This document shows positions 35,548 to 44,675 of a stretch of DNA of 64,000 bases, one piece after another. The stretch is taken from NCBI GenBank assembly GCA_017303905.1, contig JAFLBH010000004.1, positions 186,001 to 250,000 on the forward strand. Direction: 5' to 3'. The notes under the pieces are model-generated. The model did no database searches, was not told where the DNA came from, and was given only the letters and a program-made list of their open reading frames with translations. The position numbers and the translations under genes are program-made. Each line of letters opens with the position of its first letter. Position 1 is the stretch's first letter. The DNA is from Bacteroidota bacterium. Lineage in GTDB: Bacteria > Bacteroidota > Bacteroidia > B-17B0 > Aurantibacillaceae.

Positions 35548-36240
35548 TTATCCCCATGTTTCTTCATTTGTGTTCGTTTTAACTGAGGCTTTATTTTCAA
35601 ACACTTTAATTCTATTACTCACCATCATATAAATAACTACGCTGATGATTGCTGCAAAAAAACACCAGACAGAAATAACATAGTTATAAAAAAACAACTT
35701 TGCCAACACGTACGACAAAAAAATTATGCCACCCAAAACCGGAACTCGCTTAACGCTCGAAATTAATAGTGGTAAAACTGTAGCGATAATGTATAGGATC
35801 GGAACGAAAAAATTATCTCTGAAAGGAAAATCCAATTTATACAAAATATGATAATTGCTTATTTGCGCTGTCATTGGATATTCTGTCATATAATAACCGG
35901 CGAAAGACGCGAATACAATTCCGCATAATAAGCAAAAATAAAGTAAGTATTTTCTTGTTTTCTCTTTCTCCAATGGAAGCATTGCAACACTCACCCATAC
36001 TGGCCAAATAACCAATGCAAATAAGAGAAAGCCAGCTATCATTCCGTCCTTCCATCCTGGTGGTTCGGCAGTAGATAATGCCAACCACACAAAACCCTCT
36101 ACAAATTGTTGAATAGAAAACCAAAGGGGTATGGAAGCAAATAAGCGCTGTGAATGCTCTTTTGCCTCTTTCATGGAGGCTACACCAACAGCGCCCAAAA
36201 GTGTACCAGCTGCAAAACTGGCTGTGGCCGAAAAACACAT
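35548..36240 (-). CDS. DUF6629-family integral membrane protein
   Basis: A 230-aa protein with about seven hydrophobic helices. It starts MCFSATASFAAGTLLGAVGVASMKEA, which is the hallmark opening of this family, and continues with IPLWFSIQQFVEGFVWLAL. The function of the family is not known; it sits in the inner membrane. The C-terminus is cytoplasmic-looking and charged. It is 29 bp from the end of the phosphoribosyltransferase frame on the same strand, which may be in the same transcription unit. Confidence 0.82.
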   Translation of the reverse strand: MCFSATASFAAGTLLGAVGVASMKEAKEHSQRLFASIPLWFSIQQFVEGFVWLALSTAEPPGWKDGMIAGFLLFALVIWPVWVSVAMLPLEKEKTRKYLLYFCLLCGIVFASFAGYYMTEYPMTAQISNYHILYKLDFPFRDNFFVPILYIIATVLPLLISSVKRVPVLGGIIFLSYVLAKLFFYNYVISVWCFFAAIISVVIYMMVSNRIKVFENKASVKTNTNEETWG

Positions 36241-36268
36241 GATGATTTATTTATCCTAAGTTAAGCAA

Positions 36269-36889
36269 TTATTTCGCCTTTTCTAAAATACGAACCACGT
36301 CTTCGTCCTCCACCTGAGTAAAATCATCATAAAACGCGCCAACTCCCTCAAAATACTCTGGCGCGTGCAAATAAACGAACTCATCACATGAACGCTCAAT
36401 TACATTTACTCTATCCGAAGGAACAACCGGACTGGCAATTACAATTTTTGATACACCTGCTTGACGCATCATTTGTACTAAAATCAAAAGTGTATTTCCG
36501 GTAGCAATTCCATCATCAACCAGGATGATGGTTTTATTTTTAAAAATTAAAGGTGGTTTATGTTTTCTGAATAATTGATTTCTAACCGCTAATTGCTTTC
36601 GAATACGCTGTGTTTCCGATTGGATATAATCTTCATCAACATCTGCCCCCTTTTCCACAAAAATCAAATTCTCGGTAACAGCACCTATGGCGAATTCTTT
36701 ATTAAACGGATGCCCTATTTTTTTCGAAAGAATAACATCCAGGGGCAGATTTAATTGCTGAGCAACGCAGTCAGCCACCGGCACACCTCCGCGCGGAACT
36801 CCTAACACAATTGTATTTACAGCATTATTGTACTTTGCCAACTTATCGGCAAGTAACATGCCTGCTTCATTTCTATTAGCAAACACCAT
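36269..36889 (-). CDS. phosphoribosyltransferase-family protein
   Basis: A 206-aa type I phosphoribosyltransferase. The PRPP-binding loop IILVDDGIATGNTL is intact, and the family N-terminus FANRNEAGMLLADKLAKY and VLGVPRGGVPVA are present. Proteins of this kind are frequently fused to, or encoded next to, a dienelactone-hydrolase-like protein, and the gene here starts 2 bp after that gene ends. The substrate is unknown; nucleobase salvage is possible but unproven. Confidence 0.9.
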   Translation of the reverse strand: MVFANRNEAGMLLADKLAKYNNAVNTIVLGVPRGGVPVADCVAQQLNLPLDVILSKKIGHPFNKEFAIGAVTENLIFVEKGADVDEDYIQSETQRIRKQLAVRNQLFRKHKPPLIFKNKTIILVDDGIATGNTLLILVQMMRQAGVSKIVIASPVVPSDRVNVIERSCDEFVYLHAPEYFEGVGAFYDDFTQVEDEDVVRILEKAK

Positions 36890-36891
36890 AC

Positions 36892-37530
36892 TTATTTTAA
36901 ATGTAATTTAAACCAATGAACTGCGCTCTGTGCTGCTTTCTCTAATGTTCCGGGTTCCTCAAAAAGATGTGTCGCACCTTCTATAAGCTTGATTTCTTTA
37001 ACACCGCCCAATTTATTATAGGCCGATTTATTCAATTCAATAACCTCGTCATCGTAAGCTCCAACAATTAACAATACCGGTGTATTTATTTTTTCTAATA
37101 CCTGTAAAGCTAAATCAGGTCTTCCTCCCCTCGAAACAACTGCCTTAATTTTATTTTGTAAAACGGCACAGGCAAATAAAGCGGAAGCGGCCCCTGTGCT
37201 CGCACCAAAAAAACCAATAGGTAAATGTTTTAAACCATCATCATTCAGCGCCCAGATTGCAACATGCGTTAATCGTCCGCTTAATAACTCAATATTGAAA
37301 CGATTTTCATATACCTCATCCTCTTCCGGCGTAAGCAAATCAAACAACAAAGTTGCATATCCGTTCTTATTGAGTATTTCAGCCACAAATTGGTTACGCG
37401 GACTTTTGCGACTGCTTCCACTTCCGTGTGAGAATATAACTAATCCTTTCGCGTTATCCGGAATACATAAATCACCGAGCGTATTAGCACCTTCTAAATT
37501 TATGATGATGCTATGTCTCGTTACTTTCAT
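36892..37530 (-). CDS. alpha/beta hydrolase, dienelactone hydrolase-like
   Basis: A 212-aa cytoplasmic alpha/beta hydrolase without a signal peptide. It shows FSHGSGSSRKSPRN (oxyanion region), a GFFGASTGAASAL nucleophile elbow, an Asp in IVGAYDDEVI and a His in EGATHLFEEPG, giving a complete Ser-Asp-His triad. It is encoded just upstream of the phosphoribosyltransferase gene with a 2-bp gap, and the pair recurs as a fusion in other bacteria. Substrate unknown. It lies 7 bp downstream of recR. Confidence 0.88.
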   Translation of the reverse strand: MKVTRHSIIINLEGANTLGDLCIPDNAKGLVIFSHGSGSSRKSPRNQFVAEILNKNGYATLLFDLLTPEEDEVYENRFNIELLSGRLTHVAIWALNDDGLKHLPIGFFGASTGAASALFACAVLQNKIKAVVSRGGRPDLALQVLEKINTPVLLIVGAYDDEVIELNKSAYNKLGGVKEIKLIEGATHLFEEPGTLEKAAQSAVHWFKLHLK

Positions 37531-37537
37531 GATTATA

Positions 37538-38158
37538 CTATTTTACTGTAAAGAATGTGCTAAACGGCATTCGGTTGGTGATGGATTTTCCGAGTGTGGC
37601 TTCATCCGCATATTCGAGTTCGTCACCCACGGCAATACCTCTGGCAATAGCGGATAAGTCAACGTTTAATGGTGCCAGTTTTCTATAAATGTAAAATGAT
37701 GTGGTTTCGCCTTCCATGGTGGCATTCAAAGCTAAAATAACCTCTTTTACCTCGCCTGCTCCTGCTCTGTTTACCAACGTTTCAATGTTTAACTGTCCGG
37801 GACCAATTCCCTCCATCGGTGAAATTAATCCGCCTAATACGTGATATTGTCCGCGAAATAAACCTGTACTTTCAATCGCCATCACATCACGATAATCCTG
37901 TACCACGCAAATGATACTTTTGTCGCGACTGCTATTTGAACAAACTTCACAGGTTTCGTCCTCACAAATATTGTGACAACTTACACAAAATTTCAAATCG
38001 GTTTTTAATAATTGAATAATATTGGATAACTGCGAGGCGTCATCCGAATTTTGCTTAATCAAATGCAACACATAACGAAGGGCGGTCTTTTTTCCGACAC
38101 CCGGTAATTGTGTAAAAGCATCAACGGCCTGTTCTATAATTTTTGAGCTGTATTGCAC
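37538..38158 (-). CDS. recR: recombination protein RecR
   Basis: A 206-aa RecR. It has an N-terminal helix-hairpin-helix (residues about 10-30, QLPGVGKKTALRYVLHL), a C4 zinc finger (Cys58, Cys61, Cys70, Cys73) and a Toprim domain (ICVVQDYRDVMAIE...LALNATMEGETT). With RecO (and RecF) it loads RecA on gapped DNA. Length and motifs are normal. It heads a likely operon with the hydrolase and phosphoribosyltransferase genes. Confidence 0.97.
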   Translation of the reverse strand: MQYSSKIIEQAVDAFTQLPGVGKKTALRYVLHLIKQNSDDASQLSNIIQLLKTDLKFCVSCHNICEDETCEVCSNSSRDKSIICVVQDYRDVMAIESTGLFRGQYHVLGGLISPMEGIGPGQLNIETLVNRAGAGEVKEVILALNATMEGETTSFYIYRKLAPLNVDLSAIARGIAVGDELEYADEATLGKSITNRMPFSTFFTVK

Positions 38159-38333
38159 CTTACAAATTTACATTTAAAGCCCAACCGATTTCGTGAAACT
38201 ATTAACAATTTTGAGACTTCTAATGTGAAGAACCTTTGTTTATTACAAGCTTTCAATTTGTTAAATAGCAGAATGATTGAGTGAAGGATTAGGCTAAGTA
38301 GGTCTGCTTTTTTAAATTAGTAAAAACGATTTT

Positions 38334-40415
38334 ATGAAACGTATATCAAAAATATCTGGTTTAAAGAAATGGTGCACAATAATACTCATAAACATCTCAT
38401 TTATACTTAATGGGCAAACAAACAATATCCTCATGTTTGTTTCTCATGAAGACACTTATTATTCTGAATACATTGTCATGTTAAGAGCTTTACAAGCCGC
38501 CGGTTATACGGTTGATGTGAGAAGTGCATCTACGATGTCGTTCTCAACATACATGTTACCTAGCGGAACTGATATTGTTGCTACAGCCAACACACTACCC
38601 GGAAGCAGTTACTCGCAATTCACCTCACAGTTTCAAAATTTATTCGGAAGCGTGTGGAATACCTCCTGGGATCCAACACCAACTAATTACATTGGTACAA
38701 ATGGTCGTATTCAAGATGTTGTTGACATGAGTAATTATGATGCTTTGGTGGTAGCCGGCGGAACCGGTATACTTGAATACAGATTAGATGGCACTTATAA
38801 CTCGCAAGGTGCGGGTCCGAGATTAATTTCTTCCGCGACTGTGCAGGCGGCAGCTCAAAAACTTAATGATTTAGCGGTTAATGCACTCATCAATGGAAAA
38901 CCTGTATTAGGACAATGTCATGGCGCGAGTTTACCAGTATTCTGGAGAGTCCCGGCTACTTCCGGACCGGGTGCCGAAAGTTTAGGTTTCAGTATTTTAA
39001 AGAACACACTAGCTGCGGGTTATCCCGATGCAGCAACCGCTCCTGCCTATGCCACCTTAAGCGTTATACTCAGACCCGACGACAAGGTAACGGTTGCCAC
39101 CCCTCATACATCTTTACCACATAATGGTAATGGTGATTTTAAAATCATCACTTCCCGCGATTGGTATCCTCAAACAGTTGCTCATGCAGCTCGTACCTTA
39201 CTAAATATATTACAAAGCTATCCCAACAAAACGCAACGCGAACAGAATTTGAATGTATTAATTCTGCATGGTGGCGCATTAGACTCATTAAACTGCTCAC
39301 CTGGTAATCTCGCTAATGACATTCCATGTAATTACGGGAGTACACCTAATTTTCCTGCTGATTATACCTTTATTCAGAATTTATTTAACGGTAATTCAGC
39401 TTACGATAATTACTCTTTAACAGTGAATCAGCTTAATTTAACTGGAACACTACCATACACTCCAACCAGTAGTGTATCTATCTATAATTACTTAAATCAA
39501 TATGATGTAGTAGTTTTTTATAAACATTGGTCCACAGGTATAAGTAATGAATTGCAAAATGCACTACGTACATATGCTGATAATGGTGGAGGAATACTTG
39601 CATTACATCACGGATTATATAATCATATTAATGGCGCTAATAACAAAAACATTTTGGTTAATCAGATTTTTGGAGTTGAGTCTGCTATGGCAACATGGTC
39701 GGGTGCATTAGCGAATTACAATTTATTTTCTACCAATTACGGACATTTTATTTCGACTTACGGCATTGATTACAACACGCCCCTTTTAGCGCCAAGTGCA
39801 TGGACTACTAACACCTTGTTTCCGGTTGCCAATAATACATTTTCATACTTACAGCGTTTTGGTGTTTATGATGAAATTTATAATAATATGAGTTTTGTAA
39901 GTGGACAAACATTTGGACGTGGCGTGAATCAAATTAATCCCATTTTTTCAAATGATGCAGTACCGGCCTCACAATGCCATACTTCAGGGTTTGTAAAATT
40001 ATTTAATCCAACAGCTGATGCATCGGTAGGTCGTGTTGCCTTTTTTCAAACCGGTGAAAGGCGTGAGAATTTCATGTTAAACACCCGATTTGGACAAGTA
40101 GTACGAAATGCCATCGTGTGGTTAGCTAATGGAACAGGTAATGTATCAACCGGCATAGAGTCGATGTCATCTAACAATTTGCCAATTTTGTTATATCCTA
40201 ACCCGGCGAAGGAAACAATAACTATTGAATCTGAAAACCTAACACCCGACATGGTTATAAAAGTATATAACACCACAGGGGTATTAGTTTCTGAACAAAA
40301 TATAGAACTTTCTAATAAAATCATAAATATTAAGACATTACCCCAAGCTGTTTATTTTCTTACTATTGAAAAAAACAAGACCACTGTTTACAGAACCAAA
40401 TTCATAAAGGAATAA
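38334..40415 (+). CDS. T9SS-secreted protein with DJ-1/PfpI-like and ThuA-like domains
   Basis: A 693-aa secreted protein. Signal region ends near LNGQ (residue 27). The first half (about 30-300) reads as a DJ-1/PfpI-type glutamine-amidotransferase fold, with ALVVAGGTGILEYRL and GQCHGASLPVFW, the latter placing a Cys at the nucleophile elbow. The second half (about 305-600) is ThuA-like (LNVLILHGGALDS, VVFYKHWSTG, GGILALHHGLYNH). A T9SS sorting domain (LYPNPAKETI) ends it. Substrate unknown; extracellular carbohydrate-related chemistry is the usual guess for ThuA. Confidence 0.8.
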   Translation: MKRISKISGLKKWCTIILINISFILNGQTNNILMFVSHEDTYYSEYIVMLRALQAAGYTVDVRSASTMSFSTYMLPSGTDIVATANTLPGSSYSQFTSQFQNLFGSVWNTSWDPTPTNYIGTNGRIQDVVDMSNYDALVVAGGTGILEYRLDGTYNSQGAGPRLISSATVQAAAQKLNDLAVNALINGKPVLGQCHGASLPVFWRVPATSGPGAESLGFSILKNTLAAGYPDAATAPAYATLSVILRPDDKVTVATPHTSLPHNGNGDFKIITSRDWYPQTVAHAARTLLNILQSYPNKTQREQNLNVLILHGGALDSLNCSPGNLANDIPCNYGSTPNFPADYTFIQNLFNGNSAYDNYSLTVNQLNLTGTLPYTPTSSVSIYNYLNQYDVVVFYKHWSTGISNELQNALRTYADNGGGILALHHGLYNHINGANNKNILVNQIFGVESAMATWSGALANYNLFSTNYGHFISTYGIDYNTPLLAPSAWTTNTLFPVANNTFSYLQRFGVYDEIYNNMSFVSGQTFGRGVNQINPIFSNDAVPASQCHTSGFVKLFNPTADASVGRVAFFQTGERRENFMLNTRFGQVVRNAIVWLANGTGNVSTGIESMSSNNLPILLYPNPAKETITIESENLTPDMVIKVYNTTGVLVSEQNIELSNKIINIKTLPQAVYFLTIEKNKTTVYRTKFIKE

Positions 40416-40515
40416 AAGCGAATTATTAGAATTTAATTGTGAAGAACTTGTTATTTACCACTGAAATTCATAAGGGATTTTTTGGATTTTTATAATTCAA
40501 AACTTCATTACTTGA

Positions 40516-42000
40516 ATGTCACCAATCCTTATCATATCCTTTATTGTTTTTTACTTTCTGTTTTTAATGGGTATTGCCTGGTACACCTCACGTAAAAGTA
40601 CCGCCGATGCTTATTTTTTAGGCAACAAAGCTTCCCCTTGGTATGTGGTTGCATTTGGAATGATTGGCGATTCGCTTAGCGGAGTTACTTATATTTCTGT
40701 ACCCGGTAAAGTTGGCACCGCTCATTTCTCCTATTTGCAATTAGTGATTGGTTATTTTGTAGGTTACTTTATTATTTCGCACGTTCTGTTACCGATTTAT
40801 TACAAACTCAATCTCACTTCCATCTATGAGTATTTGAAAGAACGTTTCGGGAGATACACACAAAAAACCGGCGCTTTGTTTTTCATTTTATCGAGAATCT
40901 TAGGTGCGGCAGGTCGACTTTATTTAGCTGCCGGTGTTATTCAGCTCTTTGTTTTCGATCGGTTTGAAACGGTTCATATTCCTTTTTGGGTGAGTGTTTC
41001 TGTGATCTTAGCTTTAATGCTTTTGTATACTTATAAAGGTGGAATTAAAACGCTGGTTTGGACCGATTCCTTTCAGTCTTTCTTTTTGGTATTGGGAGTT
41101 GTTCTTTCAATAGTGGCCATTGTAAACACTTTAGATATTTCATTTGGAGAAGCTATTAGCAGAGTTGTTTCATCCGAATACACAGAAACTTTCTTCTGGG
41201 ATTGGAAAAAATCAAATTTCTTCTTTAAAGAATTTTTTGGCGGTGTTTTCATTGCGGTGGCCATGACGGGACTTGATCAAAATATGATGCAGAAAAACTT
41301 AAGCTGCAAGTCTCTAAAAGAAGCTCAAAAAAATATTTTCTGGTTTAGTATTATTATGGTGATTGTTACCGTAATATTCCTTTCATTAGGTGCGCTCCTT
41401 TACATTTATTACAAAAGTACAGGAACAGCTCTTCCAATAAATGCTGAAACAGGAAAAGTATTAAGTGATAAAGTGTTCCCTAATCTGGCTTTAAATCATT
41501 TAGGCATTTTTGCAGGATTGGTTTTCATCATCGGATTAACAGCAGCCACTTTTTCGAGTGCCGATAGTGTTTTAACCACCTTAACCACTTCTTTCTATAT
41601 CGATATTTTAGAATACGATAAAAACGAAAAGCTGAGTGAAAAACAAAAAACGAAACACCGCACTATTATTCATATTTTATTTGCAGTTACTTTATGGGCT
41701 GTTATTTTATTATTCGACGCGCTCAATCAAAAAGCGATTATTGATACTGTTTTAATGGTGGCAGGATATACATACGGTCCATTATTAGGATTGTTTGCTT
41801 TGGGATTATTCAGTAAAGTAAAACTGAATGATGTTTTTGTGCCTTTTGTTTGTATTCTCGCTCCTATACTCACTTATTTATTAAGCAATACCTACAAATC
41901 AATGTTAGGCGATTATCAAATAGGAAATGAGTTGATTTTAATTAATGCTTTTGTGACAATTGCATTATTACTGCTCGTTCAAAAACGAAGACTGGCTTAA
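40516..42000 (+). CDS. sodium:solute symporter (SSS family)
   Basis: A 494-aa integral membrane protein with about 13 hydrophobic helices. SSS-family hallmarks are visible: YFLGNKASPWYVVAFGMIGDSLSGVTYISVPGKVG in the first repeat and the ITLTAATFSSADSVLTTLTTSFYIDI-like segment (GLTAATFSSADS) near helix 8, where Na+ ligands sit. It imports a solute with sodium across the inner membrane; the solute (sugar, amino acid or organic acid) cannot be told. Its last 33 bases overlap the convergent glycosyltransferase gene. Confidence 0.93.
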   Translation: MSPILIISFIVFYFLFLMGIAWYTSRKSTADAYFLGNKASPWYVVAFGMIGDSLSGVTYISVPGKVGTAHFSYLQLVIGYFVGYFIISHVLLPIYYKLNLTSIYEYLKERFGRYTQKTGALFFILSRILGAAGRLYLAAGVIQLFVFDRFETVHIPFWVSVSVILALMLLYTYKGGIKTLVWTDSFQSFFLVLGVVLSIVAIVNTLDISFGEAISRVVSSEYTETFFWDWKKSNFFFKEFFGGVFIAVAMTGLDQNMMQKNLSCKSLKEAQKNIFWFSIIMVIVTVIFLSLGALLYIYYKSTGTALPINAETGKVLSDKVFPNLALNHLGIFAGLVFIIGLTAATFSSADSVLTTLTTSFYIDILEYDKNEKLSEKQKTKHRTIIHILFAVTLWAVILLFDALNQKAIIDTVLMVAGYTYGPLLGLFALGLFSKVKLNDVFVPFVCILAPILTYLLSNTYKSMLGDYQIGNELILINAFVTIALLLLVQKRRLA

Positions 42001-43011
42001 ATCAGAATAGTTTTTCTTTTTTCTTACAAAGAACTCCATCACCACATTACGCGTATAAATGTGATTTAAGTTAAAATGAAACTTAGGATGTGTTTTCATT
42101 TTCTTACGCTTGGATAATGTTTTAGGTAACCAGGCATAATACGAAAAATGCGCTTTTAATACCGCTAATAAATGTCCGGGCTGTCCGTCACTTAAAAATT
42201 TTATCGCCGCTATTCCGTCCAATTTTAATCGAAATAAAACTTTGAAAAACAAAAATGGTCCCGGATAATTTTTAGTTAAGGTGGTAAGGTTATTACGGAA
42301 ATTTAAATAGGTTTTATGCGGACTAACCTCCAGCGTACCTCCTCCAACATGATAAACTGTGCTTAATGGATGAACATAGATTTTATAACCAATGTTTTTT
42401 AATCGCCAGCATAAATCAATTTCCTCCATATGTGCGAAATAATCACCGTCAAAACCACCAACTTCCCAATAGGCATCGGCACGAACAAACATACAAGCGC
42501 CGGTAGCCCAAAACACTTCTGTTACATCATTATACTGGCCTTTATCTTCTTCCAGATGATTAAACACACGTCCGCGACAAAACGGATAACCATATTTATC
42601 TATAAATCCTCCGGCAGCACCGGCATATTCAAACTTATGCTTATTGTTATAATCTAAAATTTTGGGCTGGCAGGCTGCAATTTCAGGACGTGCATCCATC
42701 AGTGAAATAATATTTTCGATCCAACCTGCACTTACTTCTACATCTGAATTCAACAATACATAATACTCTGCCTTTACATGCTTTAATGCATCGTTGTAGC
42801 CTTGAGCAAATCCGGTGTTAATTGCATTCTTGACAATTTCAATTTCAGGATACGATTTTTTTACAAAGTCTATTGAATCATCAGAAGAATTATTATCTGC
42901 TAAAACAACATGAAAGCCTTTAGAAAATGTAGTTACAGACGGGAGAAACGTCTCAAGAAACTTCCTACCATTATAATTAAGGATAACAACTGCAACTTTC
43001 TTACTAATCAT
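41968..43011 (-). CDS. glycosyltransferase family 2
   Basis: A 347-aa GT-A fold transferase: VAVVILNYNGRKFLETFLPS at the N-terminus, ADNNSSDDS, NSDVEVSAGWIENI (DXD-type metal site) and the EEIDLCWRLKNIGY acid-base region. It resembles rhamnosyltransferase-type enzymes of polysaccharide assembly. The tail after residue 290 is basic. It lies 5 bp after the GWxTD gene on the same strand and overlaps the symporter gene end by 33 bases in the opposite direction. Confidence 0.93.
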   Translation of the reverse strand: MISKKVAVVILNYNGRKFLETFLPSVTTFSKGFHVVLADNNSSDDSIDFVKKSYPEIEIVKNAINTGFAQGYNDALKHVKAEYYVLLNSDVEVSAGWIENIISLMDARPEIAACQPKILDYNNKHKFEYAGAAGGFIDKYGYPFCRGRVFNHLEEDKGQYNDVTEVFWATGACMFVRADAYWEVGGFDGDYFAHMEEIDLCWRLKNIGYKIYVHPLSTVYHVGGGTLEVSPHKTYLNFRNNLTTLTKNYPGPFLFFKVLFRLKLDGIAAIKFLSDGQPGHLLAVLKAHFSYYAWLPKTLSKRKKMKTHPKFHFNLNHIYTRNVVMEFFVRKKKNYSDLSQSSFLNEQ

Positions 43012-43016
43012 ATCGG

Positions 43017-44486
43017 TTAACGTGGATTATTATAGAAGTCCTCCGCATTATTTCCTATCAGTGGGTCGGGCTTTGTTTTATCAATATTTGGATCGTTTCT
43101 TCTTTTAGAAATCTCAAACTGCCAGCGTGGATTGTTTATCTCGCCACGCATGTCGCTGTGCACTAACTGAAAGCAATCATCAGCAATGTTTTTATTTACG
43201 AATACAAATTTTTTATTGGTATAAAATTGTCCGTTCGATTGATCCTGAATTCTGTAATACTGCCATATTTCGTATGGATACGCATAGGGCTCGCTCGGCT
43301 GAATCACACGCTGATCAGGTTTCCCATATTGCAAATACACACGGCCTCTATCCGTATAATATCCTTTTTGCTTACCGCATTTAAACTCAGCATTAGCAAT
43401 AGTTACTTGCGTGTAATACGCCAACCAAATCTGAAGAGGATCCAGTGAGTCGCCGGCACGTTTTTGCCAGAAATCAACGATATAATTTTTCATGTAATCC
43501 GGATCCTTTTTAATCGCCTGATTAATTCCCCAATCCTTTTCGGTAGCGGAAGAAATAGGCCATAAACACTCAACAAACATTTTTAGTGTATCAACATTAT
43601 TATAATCACCAAAAAACTCATTCACACTTCGTTTGTTTTTATACTCTTGTGTGAGTTGAATAGGATTGTTACGTTGAAAATAATGACGCTTCTCAAGTTG
43701 AAGTTTATTGTTCTTGTCACGCAACTCAATAACCAGATAATAATTTCCGGATTCCAATTTTGAAATATCGATTTGGGCAAGCAGAGGATTTACTTTCGCG
43801 GTATTTTGTTTTTTAAATCCGGAACAACCCTGAGGCTTAAATAAATCTTCCTTACGCTCTACATAATAAGAATAAACGAATGGCTGATTAACACCCAAAA
43901 CAGTATCGGCATTATAAGATTCGAAATAAAATTGTAGCTTATTTAAGTTTTTAGGATAATAATTAACGCAGTATGGAATTAAATCATAACCACTTTTTGT
44001 AATGTTACCGGATTGAGTTGATTTGCTATAGGATTCCAGCATTTGAATAGATGAACATGAAAGTTCTGAAGCGGAGAAATTAACCGTAAACGTTTCCTTG
44101 GAGCTGAATGACTTTTTTGACAAATCATTATTATCACTTAAAGTAATTTCAATAGTATATATCCCGTTTGTAACCGGGTAACGTTGATTATCAATGAAAC
44201 TCGAAACCTGCACTGTATCCTTTTCAACAGGACTCATCAAATTATAGTTATTGGAGACCACAACCTGCCCAGATTTCACCAGAGAAACCTTCACATTAAC
44301 AGAGCCCTGAAAACCACCATTCGTTGGTTTAAATTTAATGGAGGAACCCACAATGGTAAGATAAGTTTCTACAAACGGTGAGCCTTTGGGAACATTAAAC
44401 AGTCCATAATTAAAATAGGCAGTAACCGAAGCACCAAGACTGGAAAACAGCATCCCTAAAACAAAAATAAATACACCTTTTTTCAT
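43017..44486 (-). CDS. GWxTD domain-containing exported protein
   Basis: A 489-aa protein with a signal peptide (1-23). The N-terminal half is beta-sandwich-like. The C-terminal half (about 290-470) has the GWxTD layout, including PISSATEKDWGINQ, DFWQKRAG, YYTDRGRVYLQYGKPDQRV and YPYEIWQYY. The domain is common in Bacteroidota and Acidobacteriota and has no settled function; an envelope role is likely. It is the first gene of a pair with the GT2 gene. Confidence 0.85.
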   Translation of the reverse strand: MKKGVFIFVLGMLFSSLGASVTAYFNYGLFNVPKGSPFVETYLTIVGSSIKFKPTNGGFQGSVNVKVSLVKSGQVVVSNNYNLMSPVEKDTVQVSSFIDNQRYPVTNGIYTIEITLSDNNDLSKKSFSSKETFTVNFSASELSCSSIQMLESYSKSTQSGNITKSGYDLIPYCVNYYPKNLNKLQFYFESYNADTVLGVNQPFVYSYYVERKEDLFKPQGCSGFKKQNTAKVNPLLAQIDISKLESGNYYLVIELRDKNNKLQLEKRHYFQRNNPIQLTQEYKNKRSVNEFFGDYNNVDTLKMFVECLWPISSATEKDWGINQAIKKDPDYMKNYIVDFWQKRAGDSLDPLQIWLAYYTQVTIANAEFKCGKQKGYYTDRGRVYLQYGKPDQRVIQPSEPYAYPYEIWQYYRIQDQSNGQFYTNKKFVFVNKNIADDCFQLVHSDMRGEINNPRWQFEISKRRNDPNIDKTKPDPLIGNNAEDFYNNPR

Positions 44487-44556
44487 GGTAATGTGATTGA
44501 ATATTAGGGAGATGTTTGAGTTTTTAAAGGTACGAAAATAATTTTTACAAAGTGAG

Positions 44557-44585
44557 TTGCGAAATTAAAAAAAATAGTACTTTTG
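44557..44585 (+). promoter_or_regulatory. Bacteroidota promoter of the tRNA-Ser gene
   Basis: TTG at 44557-44559 and TACTTTTG at 44578-44585, 18 bases apart, match the -33/-7 consensus. The mature tRNA begins four bases downstream, so the leader must be very short. Confidence 0.6.
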
Positions 44586-44588
44586 CCC

Positions 44589-44675
44589 CCGGAGAAGTGG
44601 CAGAGTGGTCGATTGCGGCAGTCTTGAAAACTGTTGAGGGTCATACCTCCGGGGGTTCGAATCCCTCCTTCTCCG
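44589..44675 (+). tRNA. tRNA-Ser (anticodon UGA)
   Basis: An 87-nt class II tRNA without encoded CCA. The acceptor stem GGAGAAG pairs with CTTCTCC, and the anticodon loop CTTGAAA (44621-44627) gives anticodon TGA. A long variable arm and a T arm GGTTCGAATCC follow. It reads UCA and, by wobble, other UCN serine codons. The serine-recombinase gene on the other strand terminates inside it, so this tRNA is the likely integration site of the island to its right. Confidence 0.97.

Noticed and set aside
35837-36238. Second minus-strand frame of 133 codons in the DUF6629 gene
   Set aside because: Same strand, shifted frame; the DUF6629 frame has the family N-terminus and membrane pattern.
41968-42000. 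Overlap of symporter and glycosyltransferase genes as a possible frameshift or assembly fault
   Set aside because: The genes are convergent, both C-termini look natural, and such short overlaps are common.
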